Source: Zea mays
Taxonomy: Eukaryota > Streptophyta > Magnoliopsida > Poales > Poaceae
Reading direction: 5' to 3'
DNA: 64,000 nt
Assembly: GCF_902167145.1 (NCBI RefSeq)
Contig: NC_050101.1
Coordinates: 119,193,789-119,257,788 of the forward strand
The position numbers and the translations under genes are program-made. The notes beneath the pieces are model-generated. The model saw nothing but the letters and a program-made list of their open reading frames with translations, made no database searches and was not told the origin of the DNA. Every line of letters begins with the position of its first letter. The stretch's first letter is position 1. Positions 31,573-44,600 of the stretch are shown here, piece after piece.

Positions 31573-32962
31573 TGTCGGTGTTTCGACCCCGGGGGTCCCT
31601 GGACCGACGAGTAAATTGTCGTCGCGTGTCCCAGCCCAGATGGGTCGGCGCGAGACGGAGCACGAAAGGGGGTGAGAAACGGCAAAGGGGAAACCCATGG
31701 CCTTCGTGTTGTCCTGCGCCCAGGTCGAGTGCGCTTGCAGTAGGGGGGTTACAAGCGTCCGCGAGGGAGAGAGAGAGAGAGAGACTGTCCGCCAGCCCGT
31801 TCTCCCGCGCGGCCGACCTTCTCGTACGAGAGCCCTGGACCTTCCTTTTATAGGCGTAAAGAGGGGGCCCAAGTGTACAATGGAGGGTGTAGCAGTGTGC
31901 TAACGTGTCTAGCAGAGAGGAGCTAGAGCCCTAAGTACATGCCGTCGTGGCAGTCGGAGAGGTTTTGATAGCCTGTTCATGTAATGTCGTGGCCGTCGGA
32001 GGAGCGTTTGGGCCCTGTGGAAGGACAGCTGTCGGGGCTGTCGGATCCTTGCTGACGTCTCCTTGCTTCCGTAAGGGGCTGAGAGCCGTCGTCGTCATGG
32101 AGCACGCGGGGTGCCATCATTACTTGTTTACCGGGGCGAGCCAGATGGGACGCCGGTCTTGTTCCCCGTAGCCTGAGCTAGCTAGGGGTAGGGTAATGAT
32201 GGCCCTCCTATGACGTGGTCGGTCCGAGCCCTAGGTCGGGCGAGGCGGAGGCTCCTCCGAGGTCGAGGCTGAGTCCGAGCCTTGGGGTCAGGCGAGGCGG
32301 AGTCCGTCTTCCGAGGTCGAGGCTGAGTCCGAGCCCTGGGGTCGGGCGAGGCGGAGTCCGTCTTCCGAGGTCGAGGTTGAGTCCGAGCCCTAGGGTCGGG
32401 CGAGGCGGAGTCCGTCTTCCGGGGTCGAGGTTGAGTCCGAGCCCTGGGGTCAGGCGAGGCGGAGCTTCCCATAGCGCCCGAGGCTGGACTTAGCTGTTGT
32501 CAGCCTCACTCTGTCGAGTGGCACAACGGTCGGAGCGGCGCAGGCGGCGCTGTTTTCTTGTCAGGTCGGTCAGTGGAGCGGCGAAGTGACTGCGGTCACT
32601 TCGGCTCTGTCGACTGAAGAGCGCGCGTCAGGATAAGGTGTCAGGCGATCTTTGCATTAAATGCTCCTGCGATATGGTCGGTTGGCGTGGCGATCTGGCC
32701 AAGGTTGTTTCTCCGCGAAGACTGGGCCTCGGGCGAGTCGAAGGTGTGTCCGTCGCTTGAGGGGGCCCTCGGGCGAGACGTGAATACTCCGGGATCGGCT
32801 GCCTTTGCCCGAGACTGGGCTCGGGCGAGGCGAGATCGTGTCACTTGAGTGGACTGAGCCTTAACCTTAATCGTGCCCATCAGGCATTTGCAGCTTTGTG
32901 CTGATGAGGGTTACCAGCTGAGATTAGGAGTCTTGTGGTACCCCTAATTATGGTCCCCGACA
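31573..32962 (-). repeat. Gypsy (Huck-like) 5' LTR
   Basis: A 1390-bp LTR on the minus strand, starting TGTCGGGGACCATAATTAGG and ending AACACCGACA. It has a TATA box, TATAAAAGG, at 31844-31852, and a CT-rich leader (plus-strand GAGAGAGAGAGA near 31770-31783) downstream of it. The LTR holds a 54-bp tandem repeat. Its partner LTR is not in the window, so its age cannot be estimated here. Confidence 0.88.
32221..32475. repeat. 54-bp tandem repeat inside the gypsy LTR
   Basis: GTCCGAGCC recurs with GAGCC starting at 32226, 32277, 32331, 32385 and 32439, so the period is 54 bp with one 51-bp interval. Units contain GGTCGGGCGAGGCGGAG. The repetitive frames on both strands (PRARTQPRPRK-type peptides) come from this repeat and are not genes. 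Confidence 0.92.
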
Positions 32963-34149
32963 TTAATGAAATATTGAACTGGTACTATCAAATCTATGCG
33001 CTGATCCAAAACCCACCAAAAATCTACTAGTAGCAAGATTTCATGGGCATGGTTGTGGACGTGTTTAGACATGTTCCGCGATACAGGCGCGGTCGGGCTT
33101 TCGCTCCACCCAAGCTAAGCTCGATGCCATCCCTATTTATTAAAGTAGCTATGGCTAGCCAACAATAACATGATTGTTTGGAATAGATTTTTTTTTCTGA
33201 ATAGCTTTTACAAGAACCTGAATTCCTGGATAATATAGCTGTCACGATAATCTGAATATCACGTGACTTGTGTGGGAAGAAAGATGAAGTGGTCTACACG
33301 GTTTAGGGTGTAGGAAGCGGTGGATGTCTTCAATCGTGACGACTCTGTGGATTCTGTATTTATGTTGATTTGGATGATTTTTACGGGAGTGATTCTTACA
33401 TAAGCGGTCTGAGAAGCAAAACACTTGACTGCAAGAAGCTGAAACAAAGAGGGCGACATTTAGAGCTGGGCATTCGGTTTTTTGAAACTTCAGTTCAATT
33501 TTTTGGTTTTAAAAAACATTGGTTTTTTAGACATTAGGAATCAATCGATTTTCTAGAAAATAGAACACCGAGAAATTCGGTTTCGGATTTTTACTTCGAT
33601 TTTTGGTAAAAACCGAACAATAACACATAGAACAAATTTACATGATAGATTACACACAATTTTTTAAAAATAAAATCATATAGATACAAATATTTAGATA
33701 TACATAATACATCATATATAAATAAGTGAATAATTATTTAATCGCATCACACATTTAGTTCACATAATTAAATAGTCAAATTTTAGAATTGATGAACTTT
33801 GGTATTAGGTTGTTTTGGTACTTTGGTTCGGTATACGGTGAAAACCGATTACGATACCGAACGCCGAACTTTTTAGATAAAAAACCGAAACGAACTAAAC
33901 TAAAAAAAATCAAAATTTCGGTTTAGTTCGTTCAGTTTGATTTATGGTTCATGGTAAAAAAGTGTCTTGCTCTTGCATTGTAGCCGAACGGCTGAGCTTT
34001 GGGTTGCCGAATAACTGGGCTGAACATCCACAATGACGGTCCAGGCAACCGGTGAAACAAGCAGTAGAACATGACGGACAAAAACAGTACTAAACCAGTT
34101 TCATGGGCCGTCTGAGGCTTCGACTGACGAAACCTGGAGGAAAGAAAGA
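32963..34149. other. Intergenic region upstream of XPO7
   Basis: No gene is recognised. TTAAT at 32963-32967 is the presumed target duplication of the gypsy element. The promoter of the exportin gene must lie at the right end, but no TATA box could be assigned confidently. Confidence 0.5.
33470..33960. repeat. AT-rich CGGTTT/AAACCG repeat region
   Basis: A low-complexity stretch starts GGGCATTCGGTTTTTTG and ends with TTTCGGTTTAGTTCG. CGGTTT and AAACCG motifs recur near both ends, with an AT-rich centre at 33620-33780. It resembles a dispersed plant repeat and may be a degenerate MITE. I found no clear target duplication. Confidence 0.45.
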
Positions 34150-34364
34150 GACCAAACGGCCCGGTAGCGCGCAGAAAAGATAGCTGTAGACATCCCCGGA
34201 AGAAATGGTCCCGTGCGTGCGCTCACTCCTTTGCTGTTTTTCTTCTCTCCGTTCACCTTGCGTGCGCGACATCTAGGGCGACCGCCGCCGCCGCCGCCGC
34301 CCTACGCCCAGCAGCCCAGGTCTTCGTCGCGCCCTTTGCCGGCTACGAGCACCCACCACACCAG
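34150..34364 (+). other. XPO7: XPO7 first (untranslated) exon, approximate start
   Basis: The GC-rich leader contains a GCC trinucleotide run (about 34281-34302) and ends CACACCAG before the donor GTACGT at 34365. The start is not defined by the sequence. An intron then runs to a probable acceptor TTCTTGCAG at 35256, but more than one untranslated exon is possible because upstream ATGs lie between that site and the coding start. Confidence 0.55.
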
Positions 34365-35625
34365 GTACGTTTGTCCCTTCTTGCCTGTGCAAAACTGAGC
34401 ACACGAACCCTTAGCTAAGCTAGTTGGCTAAATGGCTATCTGTATTCGGATCTGATCGCCCATCCGGTATCTTCCCTTCCCGCTGCGCGTAACAGAGCAC
34501 CCAAACCCTAAGCCAGCTGTATTCGGATCCGATCTAATCGCAGGTGTGTGCGCACGTATTTTGGCTACTAACTTCGACATTTTAGTAAAAAAATATCGGC
34601 TGTACATGTCTACCCATGTTCTATACTCGGTCCGCCACATGCTCCTTCTCTTCAAAGCGCACGATCAATCTGCCCATCAACGGATGCTGCTTGTTTCCCC
34701 ACCAAAAAGTAAAATCGGCTCCAACCCATGCCCCATGGACTAGCTGGTTCCACCCTGGGATGAGCATCATGCTAGACAGCTAGAGCGATTTCCATGCATG
34801 GTGAACCCCTGGGATGAGCATCATCCTAGAGTGATTTCCATGTCTTTGATCTTTGACGGTAGGCTATCCAGTGAGGAATGCAGCATCCATCAAATACACT
34901 GTCTTATAAAGTGCAGCACATAACTTGCTTTGATCTTTTTTCTTGCGTTACATGTCGCTTTATGCTATTTGTTGTGCTATGTGACACCTGTTTAAGTCTC
35001 TATAAATAATCCCCTATGCTGTGCAGTACCTGTGTAGATTTTATCATTATTGCATGAACTACCAAAATACAATGGCTCAGCAAATGCAGCTATCATTAGT
35101 TGATTATTATGGTATCATGTAGATTGCTGTAACTATTTGCATGTGTCATCAAGTGGAATTGCTTAGCAAATGAAGCTAAAAGCAACCTTTGTTTTGTTAT
35201 TATGCTATTTTTTGCTGGTTTGGCCGTTGCTAAGTTTGGCATTTCCATTCTTGCAGATCACTGTAATCCAGGCTGAATTGTGGCTGGTATTGGCGATATA
35301 AGCATTCGTTAGCTGTTTAAATTGTGTCTTTTGTCTTTGATTAAGCGTCATTGGAAAGGCTGTCATGAGAAAACTCTTTTGTTCAAACGTTTCTCTCCTG
35401 TAATATGAATGTACTGTGACAATCCTTCATCCTATGCTAGAATCACATATTTTAGCTTCTAAGCTCCTTACAGTTCTTTACAAGTTTCTTATTCAACCGA
35501 ATACCTAATGCATTAATTCGGTGCTTGTGACAAGCATTCATGCAAATTCGTGGATATTAATTCAGAACCTGGTGGCATATTAATCTTGGATACTTGGTCA
35601 ACTGCAAACTTGAAGATTCATTTTC

Positions 35626-38600
35626 ATGCAATCAATGGAGAGCCTAGCGCAATTAGAGGTGTTGTGTGAAAAGCTTTATAATTCTAGAGACTCGGCTGAG
35701 CGAGCGCATGCAGAAAGCACCCTCAAGTGCTTCTCAGAGAACAGCGAGTACATTTCGCAGTGCCAATACATATTGGACAATGCCTCAACTCCATATGCCC
35801 TGATGCTGGCGAGTTCAAGCTTGCTGAAGCAAGTTTCTGACCGCAGTCTTTCTTTGATGCTCCGTCTCGATATACGTAATGTTTCTTTCTGTACACTTAT
35901 TGCATGGCATCATCTATAGTTAAGGTTTTATTGTTTTTGTTCTGTTGCATCCTGATCCACATGTCATTTTAGCATTAAAATCCATTTATGTCTATCAAAT
36001 TTAGCTCTGTTGCTACAGTTCAGTTGCATCTGCAACCTTTTAACATTTGCCTCTCTCTATGTTGAATAAATATGAGCTGTTAGCCTGTGACATATGCGGC
36101 ATGCAACCATACAGAGTAGTCCCAATATAACTTTCAACAAACTCTTGTTATTTCTTCTCGACTCATTTTCGTATACTTGAGATGTTTGTAAAGATTGTAA
36201 TAAATTATATAGTTTCATTTTCCACACCGTCCGCCACCAAATTTCATTACACATATTACAAAATTAAAATTATATGGTTTCATATTCTCCTTAGTTTTCT
36301 TTGTCTGCTTTCATGACATTGAAAGATAACTATTTCCATTTGTTGTTCTGTATGTGTCATCATAGATGAAATTAATATTTGTGTCTGTTTCTTTCTTACA
36401 TGCTTTTCAATACCTCTTATTGTTGTTTACACCTAACCTTTTTTGTAATCTGTGTGAAGGGAATTATGTCATAAACTATCTTGGCACAAGGGGGCCTAAA
36501 TTGCAGAACTTTGTCATTGTGTCCTTAATTCAGCTGGTCTGTCGAATTACAAAATTTGGATGGTTTGATGATGACAGATTCAGAGAGACTGTCAAGGAAG
36601 CGACTGATTTTTTAGGTCTTGTAAGTATGTCTTGCATGCTTTATGTGTTGAGATAGGAATTCTGTGATTGTTTGCCACGTATTTAAGAATTTTGTTATCA
36701 CATAAGACCTTGCCAGTTTGATGACTGAAACATGTTTTTGAAATTAATTAAACATCACAATGTAGCTATTTGCACCGAATAAATCTCCACACACCGTTCC
36801 TGTTTTTATACACACTTATCCAATGAGTTGTTTGAACTTTTTAACCTTTTGAACATAGAGAAATGTAACTTGTAAGGAAAATACATACTGTTTGTTGCCA
36901 CCCTACTGGCCCATGCTGTTCTTAGATGCATAGATGCCATACATGAATTTGTTCATGACTTCATGTTCATAAGACCTAAATCCTTGAAAAAAATCATCGA
37001 GCACTTGGGCGGTATGATTAAGAGCTCTGATAATATGTTAGCAATTTAACAGAGAACCTGTTGTTTCAATTTTTTATTCGTGGTGATATCCATTTTAATG
37101 GTCTAAGTTTCATATGGGAAGCAGGTTGTAAGATCCTGTGCCAAATATGCCAGTAAAATTTGGAAGTTGGTATTTCAGTTGAAACTTAGATAGGATTTTT
37201 TTTTGCTATGCTATTTATATAGGTTAAAGTAGTAAAATACTTTATGGAGTAACTTGATCGAATCGTTGATGTACTGTTGCATAACTATTCAAACTAGGCT
37301 TCTTGTTTTTTGATGGAACCCTCATCTCATGGAAAAAGAAAAACATTTCCTTTCAGTTTTTCTGATGTTATTTTGAACTTTTTACAACAGTCACACTGCT
37401 GCTCATTATACTATATGTCTATTCCTTCTGCATGCCTTTTGTCATCTTTAATATAGACCCCCACTGTTCTTCCATAAATGGGTTTTTATATCGCATGCAC
37501 ATATTAAGGTAACGTGTGCTAGATTAAGATGTTATCATACACCAACAAATATGGATGGATCCAGATACTTATTCGGATGTTAATTTTTTTGGTCTGTTTC
37601 TTCGATTGCGAATAAATAAGATCTAAAATCTGCTATGCAAATCAATATTCTTGTTTTTAGCATCGAACTTGTTAAGATTCATACAAGTAAACCTTAAATT
37701 TGTCCTATATCTTCTCAAATAATAGATATAAAATTCGGATACGGATACAGGTTCGGACACGGTTGTTTTTTCACGTTTTTCGTTGTAGCGAGCAGATAAT
37801 GCACAAAAAGATTATACACAATTTTATTCTTGTTTGACATAATGTGCTTAACAACATAACTAAAAATTAGCGTCAAATTCTATGCATATCTATTTTAAAT
37901 TATTAAATTTATCCTATAATTCGGATGTTTAGAATCCATCCCTACCAACAAATACCTCTTCTACTGTTCCCTAATTTTTTTTGTTTTTTTTCTAACACCA
38001 GCCTGTTAGTCTATAGTTAAGGGACCGGTTAATAACAACATAAGAGTCTCTACCAGGTTAATGGTCTCTTACAGTGATAGTATGCACAATTGCATAGCGA
38101 TTTGAGAACATCTAGTGTATTCCAGATTTTTTTGAGAACATCTATATTTGTCCTGTAAACAGGAGAACATTACTTGTAAATGAACTGTTCTGTCTGTTAA
38201 ATATCATTTGAATGATTTATGAGACAACAATTAAGTGTCCAGGCGTACACCTGGCGTGGTGGGGTGATGGAACATTACAAGGTTCTAGGCACACTATTTC
38301 CTTGGCATTGACTTGATGGAACCTGCCATGAACTTTGATCTGGATGGCCCTAAGCCAAGCAGCCTGACATCAGGCAGCCAGAGCACAAAGACAGGGGTAG
38401 AAGGGGGCTAAGCCTAATGGATTGCTTATCTTTTTTGCTTTCCCCTAATGGTTGCCAGCTGCTCCTTTTATAAAGCTACCATGGCCCTAACAGTTCAAAT
38501 ATAACCTTATTTCTACTGGTAACAAACCCCTGAGATCTGAACTAATCTTATCTTTGGCTCTTTGCTACCCAATTTTTTATTTCCTAGCTATAGATAACAA

Positions 38601-41600
38601 ATAGCTAAATTGGCTATAAGGCTAGAGTACCTTTCCTGTGAACAATAATACACTCAGGGACCTGCACATGAAAGCACCTAGGTGTCCACAACGTCTTAAG
38701 ACCTCAATCATTTGTAGTGGGAAGAAATGGAGTAACAAGAGACGTTTTTCTTTCTTTCTTATATATGTAAAAATTTTGTGTTTAAGCTAAGATGTAGGCA
38801 TCTTTACCGTTTTGCAACATTAGTAATTACTCAAATTTGTTTAATGAAATTTTAAATGAAGCAGTTGTAGGAATATTATACTCCTGTTGTCCGATGTCAT
38901 TTTGACATGTTTCCAAAATTTCAATTGTCAGTAGATTTTAATTTCTGAAATATTTGTACTTGAGACCATGCATACCCATATGTTCAGGTTTGTCATGGGA
39001 TTATAACTTTCATAATATTACAACAGTATTGGTCTTGCAAATACAGTTTTGGAGACCATGTGTTCAAAGTGACATGTCTTTGTGACTAGAGGCGGCATAC
39101 TTTTGGTTCCAAGTTCTTTTGCATGCGATGCATTTTGCTTACCTTTGTTGGGTGTGCCTACATCATTTCAGGCTTCCCAGGATCATTATTTCATAGGCTT
39201 GAAGATACTAAACAATCTCGTTACAGAAATGAATCAGGTGAGACAATTATTTGTGAAGCCAGTACATGCTCCATAGGTGGTAGGTTGTACTGATTAAAAC
39301 ATGGACTGATTAAATTTTGAGTGTTGCTTCAAAAATAATGTTGATCGGATGGTTCTACCCAATGCTGTCAAGTCGGACGACTTGCTGGTCGTTCTAGCTG
39401 ACCGACTAGGGCGATTAATCGTGATTGGTCCAAACCGACTTCTACGACTAATCACGATTAATCGGGACTTGAAAACATTTCTACCACACTGCAAATTATG
39501 TTGTTGTTTGTTTATGTTGTGGGGACATACCATCATAGAAAAAATGAAATGGTTATTTTGCCCACCATACATAATGCTGACTATGCACAAGCACAACTGA
39601 ACATTATAGACACTATCTTGTGGAATGGATGCACAAAAGTTGCGCCTAGAACTATGCATACAATTATACAAATGCTGCATATTAACATGTATTAAATATG
39701 TCTACATGCGCTTGACTTTTTAACATGTATACAAATGGACACACAAAAGGCTTCTCTGTTTCTTTGTGTAATTCTATTCTGTCGTATATAATTGTGTCTG
39801 TTGTGAAGATCTTGTGTGTCTGTTGCTAATGAACTACTTGAGATAGTTCCAATATGCTTCTTTACTACTTAACATGAAGAGTAACATATGTTGTTTGGTG
39901 AATATAGCGGACTGTAGCGGTGTCCATACTTGCTATCTCCTTTTTTGTTTTCTAAAGGAACACCTCTCTTGAATGAATAATTTTCTTAGTATGTAATGTA
40001 CTAGTGTATACATTTACAGACTGACCTTGTGCTTTTTGGTTCATGTAATTAACTTCACCTCCAATCAAGGTTTTATTTCCGACTTCATTTTTCTTGTACA
40101 TTCGAATTGTTATACCCATTTTAATTTGATGTTTATATGTTGATTTATCATATAGCCAAACCCCGCGATGCCTTTGACGCTTCATAGGAAAATTGCGGGT
40201 TCATTCAAGGATCAGTTTCTTCTGCAGATCTTCCAAATTTCGTTAACCTCACTAAACCAACTGAAGAGTGAAGGTACGCGTAAGATGTCTTGTTGGCATT
40301 TCCCCCAGTAGATTATTGCCTAATGTCCCCTCTTTAAACTTCAGCTCCGGATGACTTTGGACATATTCCTCTTGACCTTGCCTTGAAGTGCTTATCTTTT
40401 GACTTTGTTGGTTCTCCGGTGGACGAAAGCTCTGAAGAATTTGGAACAGTGCAGGTATATCATTTACATGATTATTAGCTTCTTACATTGATTAACCTTT
40501 CATTGTACCACACTTAATTGCTCCCTTTTATTGAATAATTGAATATTTTATTTTGGTGCAGCTTCCTGCATCTTGGAGGCCTCTTCTTCAAGATCCTTCC
40601 ACACTCCAAATCTTTTTTGATTACTACAAAGTCAATGACATACGGGTTTCAAAAGAGGTATACTGACATGGTGATTTGAGTAAATTCATTAATAATTCAA
40701 GAGAGTTTTGTTTTGATCCACGTTTGAAAAGAATTTACCTTGTTATGTCCATGTTCATGTGCACATAATTATGGCAGTTCTATGCCCTTGATAAACCTGT
40801 GAAGAATTGATCAGGAACAACATTTTCTCTAGCATGTTAGTGGTTATTAAAGTATAATATCCTGTTTATGGTTGGTTCAGTCTTTTTATAGTATCCTGCA
40901 TTCCTGCTAGTGACGGACCACCAATGTTTTCAAGTCGTCTAGTCGTATAGCTACTGACCAGTTGATTAGTCGCGATTGGTCGTCGACCAGATCGACTAAT
41001 CGATCCTCCCATTTAGCCGTGCATATTTTTCTGGACATATATACTTATATAATATATAGTAATAGGATATAGTATATATAATTTACACAGCTCATCTTGA
41101 GGCGGCGAGCACTACACACTGCACAGGGTTGAGCGCCTGGAAGCTTGTGGTCGGGGGGAGAGGGGGTGGGGTGCTGCGGGCTGCTGCATTCGTGTGTGGT
41201 TGTGCGTCGGCGGCGACTGCTGCAGGGTGCTGTGGGCTGCTGCGTACCTGCGTTCGTGCTGCAGGCTACTGCACAAGGTTGAGGGCTCGGGGCGCTCCGG
41301 TGCTGCGTCTTAGGTGGCAGCGGCTGCAGACGTGTGCGGCGCCGGCAGCTCCGCGTCCGTGTGCGCCTGTCGGTCTGTGCGGCGTTGGCTGCTGCTGCGT
41401 TCAGGAGTGGGCGAGCGGCTGCTGCGTTCTTGTGCCTGACCGTGTTCCCAACCCTAGAATCCCACAAAGCAAATTACAGCCCACAAGTTACAACCCTAGC
41501 TCTAAAAGCCTATTTACAAAGGAGTCTCTATTGTCTAAACTGGTCGTCCCATACTAAGTCGGACGACTAATCGTGATTAGTCGGACGATTAATCGTGATT

Positions 41601-44600
41601 AGTCGTCGACTAATCGGACGACCAATGTTCTAGTCGATCTAGTCGCATCGGTGGAGCTGGTCGGTTGCAGTCTACCGATTAGTCCGACTAATTGCGATTA
41701 ATCGCGATTAGTCGGACGATTTGAAAGCACTGCGGACCACTATATTGATTTTTTATAGATCAATCACTTTTTACCTTCTTATCAGGTGGCTTGGTTGTTC
41801 ATGCAACCTGCTAATTTAGTATTGTTAGTGGGTTTTTTGAAGCTCAAGAACTGTAATTTTTTGCTGCTACATGCAGCAGCAATATTTTTTGATGTTTGCC
41901 GTATTCTCTTAGAAGTATGTTTGACTACTCTCTACTTCAGAAATTAATTCTGGCTAATGCCTTAAGTTGTAGCTGCATTTAACATTTCATATATTTTCTC
42001 TCCCCTTTCGTTCTGTACTTATATGTGCAAGCCCTTTGATTTTTCCAGGCCTTGGAGTGTCTGGTTCGACTTGCTTCTGTCAGGCGCAGTATTTTTGTGG
42101 AGGATCCTGCAAGGTCCCAGTTTCTTTCTCATCTGATGCTAGGCACCAAGGAGATACTTCTAACTGGCCAAGGTTTACTACCCAAAGATTTTTCATTCTG
42201 AAGTTAGTGTTAGATGCTGGTTTTGTTCCTCTCACAATTTTCACAGATTAATGAGATAACAGTCTCTTTTGCTAAAATAAAATCATAATTATATCGATTG
42301 AAGACACTGTACATGAAGTAATATACTTTTTTTCCCTGTTAATCGGATGAATTGACTGCCACAACCACATTGTGTACTGTAAGAGAATGCAAACCTGTTA
42401 GCAGATAAGTCTCTTTTGATTTGATATTCTTACAGTTGGTACTCTTACCAAGTAGATAAGTTTGTTGATGCACTGATGCAGGCAAAGTAGTTATGCATTT
42501 TTTGGTTTCCAATTTGCAGGACTTGCTGATCATGACAATTACCATGAGTTCTGCCGTCTTTTGGGACGTTTCAAAGTGAATTACCAGGTTGCAATCCTGT
42601 TCCTTTTTCGGCATAATTTGAGTTTCATTATTTCATAGCAGTGAAATTACAGCAGTTTAGACTTAAAAAGTACTTCTTTTTTTTTAAATAAGGACTTGTA
42701 TAAGTTGCAATCCTGTTACTTGAATGAAGAATGACCCTACTTGGTTTATTGGTGTTTTGGCAACAAATGTTCTTTTTATCAATTATCGTTTTTTCTCTAA
42801 CTGTTATCTGTTTTCATTTTAGCATGTGATAGGAAAAATAGACTAACAAAGTATTCATGTCTTCTTTTGTGTTGCTTGGTAGTTTTTTTATTTATACATG
42901 TCAAAGGGGCGAGCCCTTACAAACACATAACAAACACCCATGTTTCTAATTGGCCATACACACCTATTACAGAGAAGAACACACGAACTAAACTCTACTG
43001 TCGTCTGGCTGAAGCGCAAAGAGGTCAGAAATGCTTCGCGCCAGCCAAACCTCACAAACACAGCACCTCATTAGCGAGCAGAGGAGCTCTAGCCAGGCTA
43101 GGAGATGCAGATGCCCCATCAAACACACACCTATTGTGGTGCAACCGTAAGGTCCAGGCTCCTAGTATAATAAGAGAATTGACACCCTTCTGAATTGTTT
43201 TTTTGTAATTTTCCCAATCTTTTAGTTATACCAATGGAAAGAACCAGTTAATTGGTCATGCTAAATTGCTAATATACTAGCATGCTAGGCCATGAGAACC
43301 ACAGTTTTTTCTCGAACATGCAGGAGTACTGCGCATCAATATATTAAGAAGAGAAAAATGTCTAAAATAGACCCAATACAAAGTGCGAAGGGCGGGCCTG
43401 GTGCAGCGGTAGAGCCTACCGTCTATATCCGGAAGGTCCCGGGTTCGAGCCCCAGCCTCTGCATATTATGCGGGTAAGACTTGACACTTAAAGATACCCT
43501 TCCCCAGACCCCGCACAGTGCAGGAAGCCTACGACACTGGGTACACCCTTTAGACCCAATGCAAAGTGCCAGAAAGGCAAGGGAAAAACACAAACAAAAA
43601 GCACACACAGAAACAAAAATGAAAGTAAACCTAAACACAAAGAACAAAACAGAAAAAAACAAAAACAAAGAACAAAAAAAAACAAGGCCAGAAACTTCTA
43701 AGGGCTCTAGCTCCAGCCAATCCCCACAATATTGCATCTTCTTGGATGTGTTGAAGAATGGTGCCAATGCTTGGGGATATTCCATAAAAAACACAAGCAT
43801 TTCTATGTCTCCAGAGCCACCATGCCACAAGAATTACCATTGAATTAAAACCTTTTCTCTGGGTTTTTGGCACCTGACATTCAGCTCCACTCCACCATTC
43901 TTGGAATACCAAATCATCCAGCCCTGGTGCCAAATGTTGGAGACCCACCTTGCACAAAACCTGCCACCATGTGTCTCTAGAGAAAACACAGGAGACCAAT
44001 ATATGCTGAGCTATCTCGTCCTGCTGATCACAAAGGAGGCATTTCTCAGGGTGATCAAGTCCTCGACGAGCTAGATTGTCGTCCATCCAACACCGATTGA
44101 GAGATGCAAGCTAGATGAAGAATTTGCACCGCGGGGGTGCCCCAACTCTTCCAGATTCTCTCAGCTGGTTCAGACGCTATTATGCCAATCACTGTTCTTA
44201 AGGCGTCGCCTAGGCGTCCAGGCGGAGGTCCAACGCCTAGGCGCCTTGCCCGCCTACCTCGCCTAGGCGTCCAGGCGGTGGTCCAACGCCTTGGCTCGCC
44301 TTACCGCTTTAAAAACCATGATGCCAATTAAAAATACAGACTAGAGGTCCCTTTTGATTCCTACTACCATACCCAAAACCTCGACGAACCGCCCCAAAAC
44401 CTGCACTTGTTGAACCTACATGCACATTGAGGTCTCCTATGAAATGCTTCTCACTAATAGGCATGTCTCTAACCATGCCATCTAAGTCTCCCAAAAAAGT
44501 CTCTTAGCACTCTCATCGTGGCTTACTTGGCGGTGTACGTGCTAATTACGTTCAAGACCAAATCACCCACGTCAAGCTTGACTAAGATAATCCTATCTCC

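Larger units (their letters stand above)
1..32962 (-). mobile_element. Huck-like Ty3/gypsy LTR retrotransposon, split by two later insertions
   Basis: This is a class I element lying on the minus strand. Reading right to left it has a 5' LTR (31573-32962), a primer-binding region, gag, aspartic protease, reverse transcriptase, RNase H, integrase and a repeat-rich post-pol region. The 3' LTR is outside the window. The LTR starts TGTCGGGGACC and ends CCGACA, and the protein order and local sequence match maize Huck as I remember it. The family name is from memory, without a database search. The body is interrupted at 2270-16043 (CACTA) and 16481-26013 (copia). Removing each insertion with one copy of its target duplication restores a continuous integrase frame. 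Five in-frame stops and at least three frameshifts show that it is dead. TTAAT at 32963-32967 should be one target-site duplication. Confidence 0.85.

Noticed and set aside
32182..32493. Repetitive open frames on both strands
   Set aside because: They are translations of the 54-bp tandem repeat in the gypsy LTR.
43387..43470. A tRNA gene on the plus strand
   Set aside because: The box A and B motifs belong to a SINE with an 18-bp duplication; no full cloverleaf with acceptor stem is seen.
44309..44494. Host gene for a craniofacial-development-protein-like product
   Set aside because: This label is a known mis-annotation of LINE endonuclease fragments; the rest is decayed LINE sequence.
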